Assembly: GCA_002383485.1 (NCBI GenBank) | Contig: DFYY01000027.1 | Span: forward strand, 1-64,000 | Direction: 5' to 3' | Origin: Bacteroidales bacterium UBA4070 | GTDB taxonomy: Bacteria > Bacteroidota > Bacteroidia > Bacteroidales > VadinHA17 | DNA: 64,000 nt | Shown: piece by piece, positions 54,823 through 64,000 of the stretch | How positions within the stretch are numbered: the first letter of the stretch is position 1 | Layout: the number at the start of each line of letters is the position of its first letter | Translations under genes and position numbers: made by a program | Notes under the pieces: model-generated | Database searches by the model: none | Seen by the model: the letters and a program-made list of their open reading frames with translations, nothing else | Told to the model about the DNA's origin: nothing

Positions 54823-56619
54823 TTAATAGCCATAATCGTTTTTGAGGGTGCCATTACTGGCATCGATGAATACCTGCCAGATAGGCCAGAACTGGTTCTG
54901 ATCCGGATCATTCGTAAAGAGCGAGTTGATCTTTGTTGAGCCAAGCCTGTCAGGGCTTACGTAGACTGTGTTATAGGTGTAGTCTGCAGACCTGTCCTCG
55001 GTTTCTCCCCTGTTGAGGCCGTAAAACTGGAGTGACTCACCGTCTGCCGCATATCGATAGTATAGAACTTCCGGCACATCGGCATAGCCGCCGGTGCGGG
55101 TGCTGAGATCAGCCAACTTTACCACGGCTTCATCCATCCTGTTACCCAAAAGATTCCAGCGGATCAGGGCTGCTTTACGCTCCATCTCACCGCAGAACTC
55201 AAAACCATGTTCCTCGACGATGGCATTGAACATCTGTTCCTTTGTGGTGATGGCATTAAGATATGCATCAACCTTTACAGGCCAGTCTGCCTGTGCAAAT
55301 GCCCTCTGCCGTACCTGTTTAAGGTAATCCTTTGCAGGCCCCAGGTTATCAAGTTCATTCTGGATCTCGGCAGCCATAAGGAGAACCTCGGCATAACGCA
55401 TGTATATCTCATTCAGCCCGTCATCATTGGTGGAGGTGACAAACCTTGTCATCCATTCATAACGAAGCTTGCCGAAATACCAGAGAGAGACGCCGCTGCC
55501 CGTATTGATGATCTGTTTTGAGATACCTGCTGTGGCTGTGCCCCAGGAGTATGGCACGCAGGTGACATCGCGTCGGGTATCCTTCACGTCATAGTCATAG
55601 AAGACATTCGGCAGCGGGCCGTAATCACCTCCTCTTGGCTGACCGGTGTACTGGTCGGCACTGGCGTGACGCACGGCGAATGTAAATGCCATGCGGCCAC
55701 GGCCGTCAGCAAAGGGTATCTCCCAGAGTGATTCACCACCCGCGGTGATGTTCTCCTCACACACCTTCCTCCAGAAACCCTCGAAGCTGCTCTCCAGGGA
55801 AGCATTGCCGCTGGTGATAACGTCGATACACTCCTGCATTGCAACCGGGTAGAGGGTTGACACGGAGAGGTCCGGATCATTGCTTTTCCTGATACCGTCA
55901 GGATATTGTGAATAACCTGCCGCAGCCATGCAGATGCGGGCTCGAAAAGCCTTGACAAAGGCCCTGTTGATACCCTCGGTTGTGGTGGTCCGGGCATTGC
56001 CGTTAGGCCAGGCAACAAGTTCCGAAGCCTCTTCAAGGTCAGCAATCAGCTGTTTGTAAATAACATCCCGACTGCTTTTCTCAAGATACATCGTCTCGGA
56101 GGATATGGGCTCAAACCTGGCAACCACATCTCCCCAGGCCTTAACCAGGTCAGCATAATAAATTGCCCGGAGAGTCAAAGCCTCTCCCAGCAACTGGCCC
56201 ATCTCTGTGCCGGGAGCCGGATCACCGTAGGTTCGCAAACCCCTGATACATATGTTGGCACGCTCAATCCCAGAGTACATCTGTGCCCAGGCATTGTTGG
56301 CAGTGTTCATGTCAGTGTTGATTGACGAATTGACATATCTTGCCAGGTCAGACCTTGCTGATGCTGCTGTGGAGCTGTTGTACCACTCTATGTCAGTGTT
56401 CGCTCCGTAATGGGTCAGATACCTTCCCCTATATGAGTTGGTCTGACCGATGGGCTCCTTGATCCCGTCTATGGCAGATGCCGCAAGGGTAGGATTCGAA
56501 AAGATAAGAGACTCATCCAGGGTTGACTGTGACGGAGCTTCCAGGAAGTCTTCGCACGACACAAGCAGGCCGGCAAAAACGATACTGATTATTATATACA
56601 GATACTTTTTCATACTCAT
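54823..56619 (-). CDS. SusD/RagB family lipoprotein (pectin locus)
   Basis: A 598-residue SusD-family protein (lipid Cys 22, FAGLLVSC) with the family pattern MGQLLGEALTLRAIYYADLV and SDLARYVNSS. The C-terminal region ends FWPIWQVFIDASNGTLKNDY. It begins 13 bp after SusC and precedes the beta-helix lipoprotein. It would present pectin oligosaccharides to the SusC barrel. Confidence 0.94.
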   Translation of the reverse strand: MSMKKYLYIIISIVFAGLLVSCEDFLEAPSQSTLDESLIFSNPTLAASAIDGIKEPIGQTNSYRGRYLTHYGANTDIEWYNSSTAASARSDLARYVNSSINTDMNTANNAWAQMYSGIERANICIRGLRTYGDPAPGTEMGQLLGEALTLRAIYYADLVKAWGDVVARFEPISSETMYLEKSSRDVIYKQLIADLEEASELVAWPNGNARTTTTEGINRAFVKAFRARICMAAAGYSQYPDGIRKSNDPDLSVSTLYPVAMQECIDVITSGNASLESSFEGFWRKVCEENITAGGESLWEIPFADGRGRMAFTFAVRHASADQYTGQPRGGDYGPLPNVFYDYDVKDTRRDVTCVPYSWGTATAGISKQIINTGSGVSLWYFGKLRYEWMTRFVTSTNDDGLNEIYMRYAEVLLMAAEIQNELDNLGPAKDYLKQVRQRAFAQADWPVKVDAYLNAITTKEQMFNAIVEEHGFEFCGEMERKAALIRWNLLGNRMDEAVVKLADLSTRTGGYADVPEVLYYRYAADGESLQFYGLNRGETEDRSADYTYNTVYVSPDRLGSTKINSLFTNDPDQNQFWPIWQVFIDASNGTLKNDYGY

Positions 56620-56632
56620 CCAGTTAAATCAG

Positions 56633-59600
56633 TTAGAAAGTAAGGTTTGCACCAAACATCACCTGCCTGCTCTTGGGATAGGCGGAATAGTCAAGCCCGG
56701 GCGTAAGAGCGGTGTTCCTCCTGGCAGATACCTCGGGATCAAAGCCGGAGTAGTTGGTCAGGACAAAAACATTGTATCCCGAAACATAGAATCTAAGACG
56801 CTCTATACGCAACCTGGAGGTAACGGCTTCCGGAATCGAGTACCCCAGTGTCAGGGTATTGAGCCTCAGGAAGGATCCGTCTTCCACTGCCCAGTCACTG
56901 AAGACATGCCTGCTCATGAACGGAGACCACATTGTTGTGTTAGTGTTCATGGAGGCGAGCGTTGCAGGATCATTTACCAGTGTTCCTGTTGCAGGATCAA
57001 GGTTGGTCCATCTCTTGCCCTCAGCCATAATGTCAATGAGGTTGCGGAACGGGTAACGCGAGGTGGTATATTCAATCTTGTTCGCGTTATAGATCTGATT
57101 GCCGGCACTCCAGTTAAAAAATGCGGCAAAATCAAAACCGAAGAGATAGCCTTCAGCCGTGAAGCCGCCGGTGTGTTTCGGATTAGAATTGCCGATTTCC
57201 GTGACGTCAGCAACAGTCACCAGGCCATCGCCGGTGAGATCCCGCAGCTTGAGACTTCCCGGACGCAGGGTGCCGATGACGTTTGAATTGTCAACCACCC
57301 CGTCATTGAGTATCCACTCTTCATTTTCGGAATCGTAGCCGGAGAAGTCTGAAACCTCATACCTCCCGTCATTGATGTAGCCGTACATGGTTCCGACCGA
57401 ACCGCCGACAGCTACCCAGTAATCATTGCCTATCTCGGTTGAAGCCCAGCTGGTGTTCTGCCCGAAATCATTCATCACCCCGAGCGACAAAATCTCATTC
57501 CTGTTGAAGGCAATATTGAAGCCAAACGTCAACCCGTAGTTCTTCTCATTGAGGGCTACGGCGTTAAGCTCAAGCTCAATGCCTTTGTTTTGTGTCTCAC
57601 CCATGTTCCTGTACTGGTTGGTGTAACCGGTGCCCGAAACGGGGAACTGAATAAGGAGATCCTTCGTGTTGTTCCTGTAGAGCTCAACGCTTCCGTTGAT
57701 GCGGTTCCTGAATAACCCGAAGTCAAGCCCCAGGTTGCGCGTTACCGTTGTCTCCCATTTGAGGTCAGGGTTGGCCATATTGGTCGAAGGGGCCCAGAAT
57801 GAGGAGAAGCCGTTGATCCATGAGGTGGTGCGTGCTTCGAAAATCTGGGCGATCTGGTTGGATGGGATATTGTTATCCCCGGCAGTACCATAGCTGAAAC
57901 GGAGCCTGAGATTGTTCAGGGTATTGGATATGCCCTTCATGAACTCCTCCTCCGATATCCTCCAGGCTACCGATGCCGACGGGAAGTAACCCCAGCGGTT
58001 GGTGGCGGAGAATTTGCTTGAACCGTCAGCCCTGAAGGTGGCAGAGGCCTGGTATCTTCCCATGTAGTCATACATGAACCTGCCAAAGAAAGAGAGCAGC
58101 TTGTCATCCGGATTCAGCGTGTTTGTATAGCTGTTTGAGAATCCCTGGCTTACAAGCTTGAAAGCCTCGGGGCCCGTGAAGAATTCAGGAAATCCCCAAA
58201 CCTGGTTGAACATGGTGTTGGATTCATTGATCAGCACCTCCTGCCCTGCCAGCAACCTGAGCGAGTGACCCGAGTCACCAAAAATATCCTTAAAATCATA
58301 GGTGAGGGTGTTTGTGCTGCGGATGCCGTTGCCCTTTCTCTCGTAGGATTCAAGGGCCGGCTTATTCTGGTAGTCAGCCGTAGGCGTGTTTCTCACGTAA
58401 TAGGTCGTAAGCCCGTAGAAGCGGTCATCATTGTTTACATAATTGTCAAGTCCCGCCTCGGTGCGGAATACCAGGCCGTCAACAATCTCCCACGAAAAGC
58501 TGGCACCCAGGTTGAATCTCTTCCTGAACTGCTGACGGTCATTATCCCTGACGTTATCGAGCGGATTGGTCATGCTGGCCGACAGGTCCGTATCATCAAA
58601 GTCTCCAACCGAGTTAAAGGGAATCGGCACGAAGAGCATGGTCTGCTTGACCCTGGCATCATTCGGGGTGGCTCCTCCCTGGTCAGTGGCACCTGCACCA
58701 AATATCTTCAGGTCAGAATAACGTACCGAGAATGAAAGCTCAACCCTTTCACCTGCCTTATGGTCAAGCTTGAGGGCAAGGTTGTCACGCCTGTAGTTGG
58801 AAGAGAGCATTATTTCATCACTTCTTATGCCGGCATAGGAGACCGAATATTTAAAGTTGTCACTCCCCCCGCTGACGTTGAGATCATGGTTGAAAACCTT
58901 TCCGATATGACCGAAAACCTGGTCAAACCAGTTGGTTGAGGGCTGACCTTCATAGAGGTCAATGTCCTGGTAGTTGCCAAAATATCTTTCATAGTTTTCC
59001 AGGTTGTCATCCAGGAGGGCATACTCATACTGCCATCTCATGTAATCCGGCACGGAAATAGTTGGCAGTTGCTTTGATACCTTCTTGAATCCGTAGTAAG
59101 CGTTGTAGCTGACTCTTGGCTTGCCAACCTCGCCTGCCTTCGTGGTAATGATAATAACTCCGTTTGCACCGCGGGCACCGTAAATAGCTGTTGAAGATGC
59201 GTCTTTCAGTACATCTATCGACTGAATTATTGACGGCGGGATATCAGTGATGGAGTTCACCGGGAAACCGTCAACGATGAACAACGGTGTACTGCTCTGG
59301 GTTACTGAACCTCCTCCGCGTACCCGGATATTGATGTCTGCATCAGGCGATCCTTCCGTGGTGACAATGTGCACACCGGCCATCTTTCCTGTAAGAGCCT
59401 CAACGGCAGATGATACAGGAACACGGGCCAGCTCTTCGCCCTGAACAGAGGTGATGGAACCCATCACATCCTTCCTGCTGACGGTACCGTAACCGATCAC
59501 AACCACATCTTCCACAAGCTCACTTGAAGGCGATATGGTAACATCTATCAATGTGCGCCCGCGAACAGGCACCTCAACCGGATCATAGCCCACGAAGGAA

Positions 59601-59872
59601 AAGACCAGTGTGGCATCAGGCGGACAGTCGGCAACTGAATAATTGCCCTCAAGATCAGTGGCCACACCGCGGGTTGTACCCCTGATGACCACGTTCAGTC
59701 CGATCATAGCCTCTCCCGTTTCGGCATCGGTGACCTTACCCCTCACGGTTAAATTCTGTGAGAAGAGAGTCATCGTAAATGCCGTCATGACAAGGATCAG
59801 CAAAACCCTCAGCCTGCTGTTGCCGCGGCCGGGGTATCTTCTGAATGCATCAATTGATTTTGTCATAGACAA
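56633..59872 (-). CDS. SusC/RagA family TonB-dependent transporter (pectin locus)
   Basis: A 1079-residue transporter with a long signal (RVLLILVMTAFTMTLFSQ), the carboxypeptidase-like domain (VRGKVTDAETGEAMIGLNVV) and the linker VEDVVVIGYGTVSRKDVMGS. The plug contains INIRVRGGGSVTQSSTPLFI and VLKDASSTAIYGARGANG, and the barrel ends QVMFGANLTF. First gene of the pectin locus. It faces the ABC transporter gene across 187 bp. Confidence 0.95.
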   Translation of the reverse strand: MSMTKSIDAFRRYPGRGNSRLRVLLILVMTAFTMTLFSQNLTVRGKVTDAETGEAMIGLNVVIRGTTRGVATDLEGNYSVADCPPDATLVFSFVGYDPVEVPVRGRTLIDVTISPSSELVEDVVVIGYGTVSRKDVMGSITSVQGEELARVPVSSAVEALTGKMAGVHIVTTEGSPDADINIRVRGGGSVTQSSTPLFIVDGFPVNSITDIPPSIIQSIDVLKDASSTAIYGARGANGVIIITTKAGEVGKPRVSYNAYYGFKKVSKQLPTISVPDYMRWQYEYALLDDNLENYERYFGNYQDIDLYEGQPSTNWFDQVFGHIGKVFNHDLNVSGGSDNFKYSVSYAGIRSDEIMLSSNYRRDNLALKLDHKAGERVELSFSVRYSDLKIFGAGATDQGGATPNDARVKQTMLFVPIPFNSVGDFDDTDLSASMTNPLDNVRDNDRQQFRKRFNLGASFSWEIVDGLVFRTEAGLDNYVNNDDRFYGLTTYYVRNTPTADYQNKPALESYERKGNGIRSTNTLTYDFKDIFGDSGHSLRLLAGQEVLINESNTMFNQVWGFPEFFTGPEAFKLVSQGFSNSYTNTLNPDDKLLSFFGRFMYDYMGRYQASATFRADGSSKFSATNRWGYFPSASVAWRISEEEFMKGISNTLNNLRLRFSYGTAGDNNIPSNQIAQIFEARTTSWINGFSSFWAPSTNMANPDLKWETTVTRNLGLDFGLFRNRINGSVELYRNNTKDLLIQFPVSGTGYTNQYRNMGETQNKGIELELNAVALNEKNYGLTFGFNIAFNRNEILSLGVMNDFGQNTSWASTEIGNDYWVAVGGSVGTMYGYINDGRYEVSDFSGYDSENEEWILNDGVVDNSNVIGTLRPGSLKLRDLTGDGLVTVADVTEIGNSNPKHTGGFTAEGYLFGFDFAAFFNWSAGNQIYNANKIEYTTSRYPFRNLIDIMAEGKRWTNLDPATGTLVNDPATLASMNTNTTMWSPFMSRHVFSDWAVEDGSFLRLNTLTLGYSIPEAVTSRLRIERLRFYVSGYNVFVLTNYSGFDPEVSARRNTALTPGLDYSAYPKSRQVMFGANLTF

Positions 59873-60059
59873 GTTGATTAGGGTTATTAGAATATGCTTT
59901 AAGACTTATTGTAAGAAGCACATAAGGGTGCATGGTTATAAAGTTAGGAAGAAAAAATTATTGATATTGGTCATATCCGATTAGTCCACATTTTCTGTCA
60001 AATTTTCTACCATTTTTCACTAACTTGGCAACTTTACATGATGAACCTGATCCTGAGAC

Positions 60060-63000
60060 ATGAGTGAAGAGATCCTGCGGGCCATGATGGAGCTGTTCGC
60101 CCTGATTGTCAAGCAGGACGGAGGCATGCTGCAGAGCGAACGCGATTTCGTTGCTGCCTTCCTCTCCAAACAGCTCCCGCACCAGAGCGCCGATGAGTTC
60201 ATCCAACTCTTCCTGGCCGAGGCAGGACCTATAAAGGAGAGCGATGAAAAGTCCACCACGGAAGGTGCCTCAGTCAGAGATTCAATCAGGATCCTGAACA
60301 ACTGCCGGAAAATCAACAGGACACTCTCACAGGAACAGAGAGTCATTGTGCTGATGCGCTGCCTCGAGCTGATCGAATCCGGAAAGCAGTACACACCCCA
60401 GCGCATGAATATCATCAATACCATCGCTGAGGTGTTCAGGGTCTCGCAGGATGAGTTCGGAAGCATGATGCGGTTTGTCAGGGAGGAAGAACGGAGCGGA
60501 TTCAATCACCGCTCAATGGTGGTCATTGAGACCGAGAAGGACCTGACATGCAAAAGTTTCGTCGTCTTTCTGAAGATTGAGAGTGTCAATCTTTACTTCC
60601 TGAAATGCTTCTGCGACGGAACCACCCTCCTCAACGGTCTGCCTGTCATCTGCCGCAAGGTCTATCTCTTTGCCCCCGGAAGTTCGGTACAGGCACCACC
60701 CGCTCCCAATATCTATTTCAGTGACATCACATCTCACTTTGCCGCCGGAAATGATACCCGCCGAATCTCCTTCGTGGCTGACGGAATAAGTTACAGCTTC
60801 CCCGACGGAACACCTGCAATCAGTAATCTACGCTTTGCCGCCGGTGACGGAATGCTGATTGGTATCATGGGATCCAGCGGATCAGGGAAGACTACCCTTC
60901 TGAACCTGCTGACAGGACTGACCAGGCCACAGTCAGGCGAGGTCAGGATAAACGGAATATCTATTCACTCAGGAGACAGGAGACTCGACGGGGTAGTGGG
61001 ATATGTGCCGCAGGATGATCTCCTTGTTGAAGAGCTGACCGTCTTCGAGAACCTGTGGTACGCCGCCTCCTTCTGCTTCGCAGGGAAAACAAGGGCGGAG
61101 ATGACTGAAATTGTTAACCGTTCCCTTCACAGCCTCGGACTTTACGAAAAGCGTAATTTCAGGGTCGGATCTCCAATGAATAAGGTCATCAGCGGCGGAC
61201 AGCGCAAAAGACTGAATATAGCCCTTGAGCTGATACGGGAACCCTCCGTTCTGTTCCTTGATGAACCCACATCAGGGCTGTCGTCAGGAGATTCGGAAAA
61301 CGTGATGGACCTTCTGCATGAACTGACAGGCAAAGGCAAACTTGTAATTACCGTGATCCATCAGCCTTCCTCCGGGATATTCAAGGGATTTGACAAGGTG
61401 CTCGTGCTTGATCAGGGAGGCCATCTGGCATTCTTTGGTAATCCGCTGGATTCAATAGTGCATTTCAAGACCCACGAGGCCCATATAAACAGCGGGGTGG
61501 CTGAATGCCCGGTCTGCGGAACGGTAAATCCAGATACACTCTTCAACATATTGGAAACGAGGGTGGTGGATGAGTTTGGCAAGTATACCGAGCAGAGGAA
61601 GATCAAACCGGAAGAGTGGGCCGAAGCCTACAGGAAGAGTGTCCCTTCTCAGGAACCAAAGGAATGTTCCAGTGAGCCATGGTCAAGCCTCCGTAAGCCC
61701 GGATGGCTGAAGCAGACACGGACATACCTCGTTCGTGACCTCAGGAGCAAGATAGCCAACAAACAATATATGATGCTTACCCTGCTTGAGGGGCCACTGC
61801 TGGGACTTATACTATCATATATCATCAGGTATATAGCTGACCCCTCTTCCAATGTTTACATATTCAGGGAGAATGAAAATATCCCGGTATATATCTTCAT
61901 GAGTATTATCGTGGCTCTCTTCCTGGGCCTGACTGCCAGTGCCGAAGAGATCTTCCGTGACCGCAGAATGCTCAGAAGGGAACACTTTCTCAATCTCAGC
62001 CGAAGCAGTTACCTTGTGAGCAAGATGCTGATCCTTGCATTCATATCGGCACTACAGGCATTTCTCTTTCTTGCGGTGGCCAACCCCGTACTTGGAATAA
62101 AAGGACTCTTCTTCTCCTACTGGCTTGCATTTTTTGCAACAGCCTTCTGTGCAAACATGATAGGCCTGAACATCTCCTCGGCACTTGACTCGGCAATAGC
62201 AATCTACATTGTGATACCGATACTGATGATCCCGATGATGATCCTCAGCGGCGCGATGTTCCCCTTTGACAAACTGAACAGAACCCTGGCCAGGGCGGAC
62301 AGAGTGCCGTTCATAGCCGAGATCATGCCAACACGATGGACCTACGAAGCTCTTATGGTCAGACAGTTCAAGGGCAACGAATACGGAAGGAGAGTATATC
62401 CGCTGAAAAAGCAGATCAGCATCTCTGATTTCAATACAATATACCGTATCCCCAGGATGACAGAAGCACTCGATAACATAAGGAAAGAGTTCGGTGAATC
62501 AGGTACGGTAAATCCCGGGAACCGCGAGATCACGCTGCTCCGTAACGAAACAGCCCTCCTCAGCAGGACGGGAACCGCCGGTCCGTTCAGCGGCACCGAT
62601 TCCCTGACACCAGCGCTGTTCAGCAATCAACTTGCTGAAAGACTGGCACTTTGGCTGAAAAGAACAGACAGTGAATACCGGAAGCTAAGCAATATTGCAG
62701 ACATGAGCCTTGATAATTACGTAAGCTGCAATAAAATGGCCCTCGATCTGTTATATAATAGCTACCACAATGACAAGCTGGAAGATATTGTCAGGAAGGT
62801 ATATGAGAAAAACAAAATGCTTGAGTACAGGGACAGGCTGATACAGAATGCGGATCTGATTTACCTCGAGCCGGCAGCAGCCGGAACACGGGGTGTCCGT
62901 ACCCATTTCATGGCCCCGGTTAAGAACTTCGCAGGCCGCAGTGTTGATACCTACAGGTTCAACATCCTGCTGGTCCTCACCTCGGCCATAGCCCTCTATC

Positions 63001-63089
63001 TGTTACTGTACGCCGGGACACTGAGGCGACTCATCCTGTTTTTTGAACATACCGCCAACGGAATGAAACGGAAGGACGACCGGAAATGA
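60060..63089 (+). CDS. TerB-like domain fused to an ABCG-type ABC transporter
   Basis: A 1009-residue protein. Residues about 1-145 are an acidic helical TerB-like domain (ELFALIVKQDGGMLQSERDF). A linker domain follows. The ATPase has Walker A GIMGSSGSGKTTLL (residues about 268-281), signature SGGQRKRLNIALEL, Walker B VLFLDEPTSG and H-loop VIHQPSS, in the ABCG order. A CxxC segment (AECPVCGTVNPDTLF) lies before the membrane part, which has six or so helices including YIFMSIIVALFLGLTASAEE, and then a long soluble stretch and a last helix. It may export or extract a lipid or surface factor. Substrate unknown. Confidence 0.88.
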   Translation: MSEEILRAMMELFALIVKQDGGMLQSERDFVAAFLSKQLPHQSADEFIQLFLAEAGPIKESDEKSTTEGASVRDSIRILNNCRKINRTLSQEQRVIVLMRCLELIESGKQYTPQRMNIINTIAEVFRVSQDEFGSMMRFVREEERSGFNHRSMVVIETEKDLTCKSFVVFLKIESVNLYFLKCFCDGTTLLNGLPVICRKVYLFAPGSSVQAPPAPNIYFSDITSHFAAGNDTRRISFVADGISYSFPDGTPAISNLRFAAGDGMLIGIMGSSGSGKTTLLNLLTGLTRPQSGEVRINGISIHSGDRRLDGVVGYVPQDDLLVEELTVFENLWYAASFCFAGKTRAEMTEIVNRSLHSLGLYEKRNFRVGSPMNKVISGGQRKRLNIALELIREPSVLFLDEPTSGLSSGDSENVMDLLHELTGKGKLVITVIHQPSSGIFKGFDKVLVLDQGGHLAFFGNPLDSIVHFKTHEAHINSGVAECPVCGTVNPDTLFNILETRVVDEFGKYTEQRKIKPEEWAEAYRKSVPSQEPKECSSEPWSSLRKPGWLKQTRTYLVRDLRSKIANKQYMMLTLLEGPLLGLILSYIIRYIADPSSNVYIFRENENIPVYIFMSIIVALFLGLTASAEEIFRDRRMLRREHFLNLSRSSYLVSKMLILAFISALQAFLFLAVANPVLGIKGLFFSYWLAFFATAFCANMIGLNISSALDSAIAIYIVIPILMIPMMILSGAMFPFDKLNRTLARADRVPFIAEIMPTRWTYEALMVRQFKGNEYGRRVYPLKKQISISDFNTIYRIPRMTEALDNIRKEFGESGTVNPGNREITLLRNETALLSRTGTAGPFSGTDSLTPALFSNQLAERLALWLKRTDSEYRKLSNIADMSLDNYVSCNKMALDLLYNSYHNDKLEDIVRKVYEKNKMLEYRDRLIQNADLIYLEPAAAGTRGVRTHFMAPVKNFAGRSVDTYRFNILLVLTSAIALYLLLYAGTLRRLILFFEHTANGMKRKDDRK

Positions 63090-63126
63090 TCACATTGCAA
63101 GGTTAACACATCAATAATAAGTCCTG

Positions 63127-64000
63127 ATGACAGGAACAATTACAAAGATTGCAGCAGTGATCCTGCTGGCAGGCATCTGCTCTTGCAGAAACAGCGGTCC
63201 GCGCACGGGCAGCCTGAGCTTTCCCGTTGCAGATTCAGTTCCGGCCGGTGAAGCTGAGAAACTCAGTGAAGAAGCTCTGGCCGATATTGTTCAGAACATT
63301 GCATCTCCGGTTGAGATAGCATCAGTCCTCCAATCAATGCAGGTACCTTTTTCAGCAGGTTATCTTGCACCCACCCGGGAGGCAGACAGGCTGTCAACCA
63401 ACTTTCAGAAGGCAGTGATGCTGGGCATCTACGGCGCCGACCTGGGATATCTCAATATCTATGAGAAAACCGGTAATTCAGTCGAAGTGCTCTCAACAAT
63501 CAAGCGACTCGCTGACGGGCTGCGGGTGGGTCAGTATTTCGACTTCGAGACACTGAAAAGGCTCTCTGTCAGCAAGTCTAACCTGGATTCACTGCTCTTC
63601 CTTTCCGTAAACTCATATAACCAGATCGACAGGTACCTGAGGGACAATGACCGCGGCTCGATCTCTGCTCTTATGATTGCAGGGGTCTGGATTGAAGGAC
63701 AATACTTTGCCACACAGGTTGCATTAAACAACCGGGATGAGGTACTGAGAGACCGCATAGGCGAACAGAAAATCATACTGGGAGACCTGCTGATGCTCCT
63801 ACGTCCTTACAGTACAAGCAGCGGGGAGTACCAGTCGCTCTTCAGTATGTTGGATCAAATCAGCAGGAAATATGCTGACGTAAGGGTTTCATACAGGCTG
63901 GGCGAACCTGAGACTTCTGAAGTGGACGGGCGCCTGATTATGGTTCAACACGAGGAAAGCATTGTGGAGATGAGTGACGCTCAGCTTGCAGAGATAGCTG
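63127..64000 (+). CDS. Lipoprotein downstream of the ABC gene (partial, continues past the window)
   Basis: The frame starts at 63127 with an SPII signal (MTGTITKIAAVILLAGICSC, lipid Cys 20) and is open to the window end, 291 codons so far. The mature part is helical: VEIASVLQSMQVPFSAGYLA, FQKAVMLGIYGADLGYLNIY and LMIAGVWIEGQYFATQVALN. It starts 37 bp after the ABC gene and is probably co-transcribed. No family recognised with confidence. Confidence 0.85.
   Translation, partial: MTGTITKIAAVILLAGICSCRNSGPRTGSLSFPVADSVPAGEAEKLSEEALADIVQNIASPVEIASVLQSMQVPFSAGYLAPTREADRLSTNFQKAVMLGIYGADLGYLNIYEKTGNSVEVLSTIKRLADGLRVGQYFDFETLKRLSVSKSNLDSLLFLSVNSYNQIDRYLRDNDRGSISALMIAGVWIEGQYFATQVALNNRDEVLRDRIGEQKIILGDLLMLLRPYSTSSGEYQSLFSMLDQISRKYADVRVSYRLGEPETSEVDGRLIMVQHEESIVEMSDAQLAEIA

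Noticed and set aside
56450..57286. 278-codon frame opposite the pectin SusD and SusC genes
   Set aside because: It spans the junction of two genes on the other strand and carries no recognisable motif.

Overview
The window is chromosomal DNA of a free-living, polysaccharide-degrading member of the Bacteroidota, most likely an environmental Bacteroidales-type organism. The signs are three SusC/SusD pairs, many SPII lipoproteins, repeated TAnnTTTG (-7) promoter elements, a PorT-like type IX secretion (T9SS) component, and several proteins ending in T9SS sorting or gliding-type C-terminal domains. Base composition is close to balanced. TGA is a normal stop. No rRNA, CRISPR array, transposase or prophage was seen.

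Layout. (1) 1-11249 is a starch/maltodextrin utilisation locus on the minus strand: SusC, SusD, a SusE-like and a SusF-like lipoprotein, a hairpin, then a GH13 alpha-amylase that runs off the left edge and begins a T9SS tail. A divergent LacI-type regulator sits behind a shared region carrying a perfect CAAACGTTTG palindrome. (2) 11297-25298 is housekeeping: MBL hydrolase, ZIP metal transporter, small outer-membrane protein, tRNA-Glu, rpsT, radC, folK, the sppA-lpxK-punA run, a lamin-tail surface protein, asd, hflX, a lipoprotein, a TonB-family protein and tRNA-Ala. (3) 25300-30832 is a looser accessory stretch with two decayed small genes, a DUF4359-like protein, a glucosaminidase, a VIT1-type metal transporter, a Cys-rich protein, a TPR-like exported protein and a small conserved-looking ORF. 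(4) 30949-38738 holds surface proteins: a large CotH/lamin-tail T9SS cargo, a tiny lipoprotein, PorT, a zinc-ribbon membrane protein and a GEVED/repeat protein with a gliding-type C-terminus. (5) 38807-45412 holds an enzyme-free SusC/SusD pair divergent from a lipoprotein of the D-aminoacylase family that lacks the usual HxH metal motif. (6) 45736-59872 is a pectin/homogalacturonan utilisation locus, all on the minus strand: SusC, SusD, a beta-helix lipoprotein, GH43, a CE12-GH28 fusion, PL1 and an unassigned alpha/beta-hydrolase, the last four tightly coupled by start/stop overlaps. (7) 60060-64000 has a TerB-like/ABCG-type transporter fusion followed by a lipoprotein cut by the right edge.

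How it works together (inference): surface T9SS and lipoprotein enzymes cut starch and pectin outside the cell, SusCD pairs take up the oligosaccharides with TonB energy, and the LacI regulator controls the starch locus. No HTCS, ECF or other regulator was found inside the pectin locus. The items most worth a second look are hflX without a canonical start codon, the TGA-interrupted small gene pair, the divergent D-aminoacylase-like lipoprotein beside an orphan SusCD pair, the unassigned hydrolase in the pectin operon, and the TerB-ABC/lipoprotein pair.
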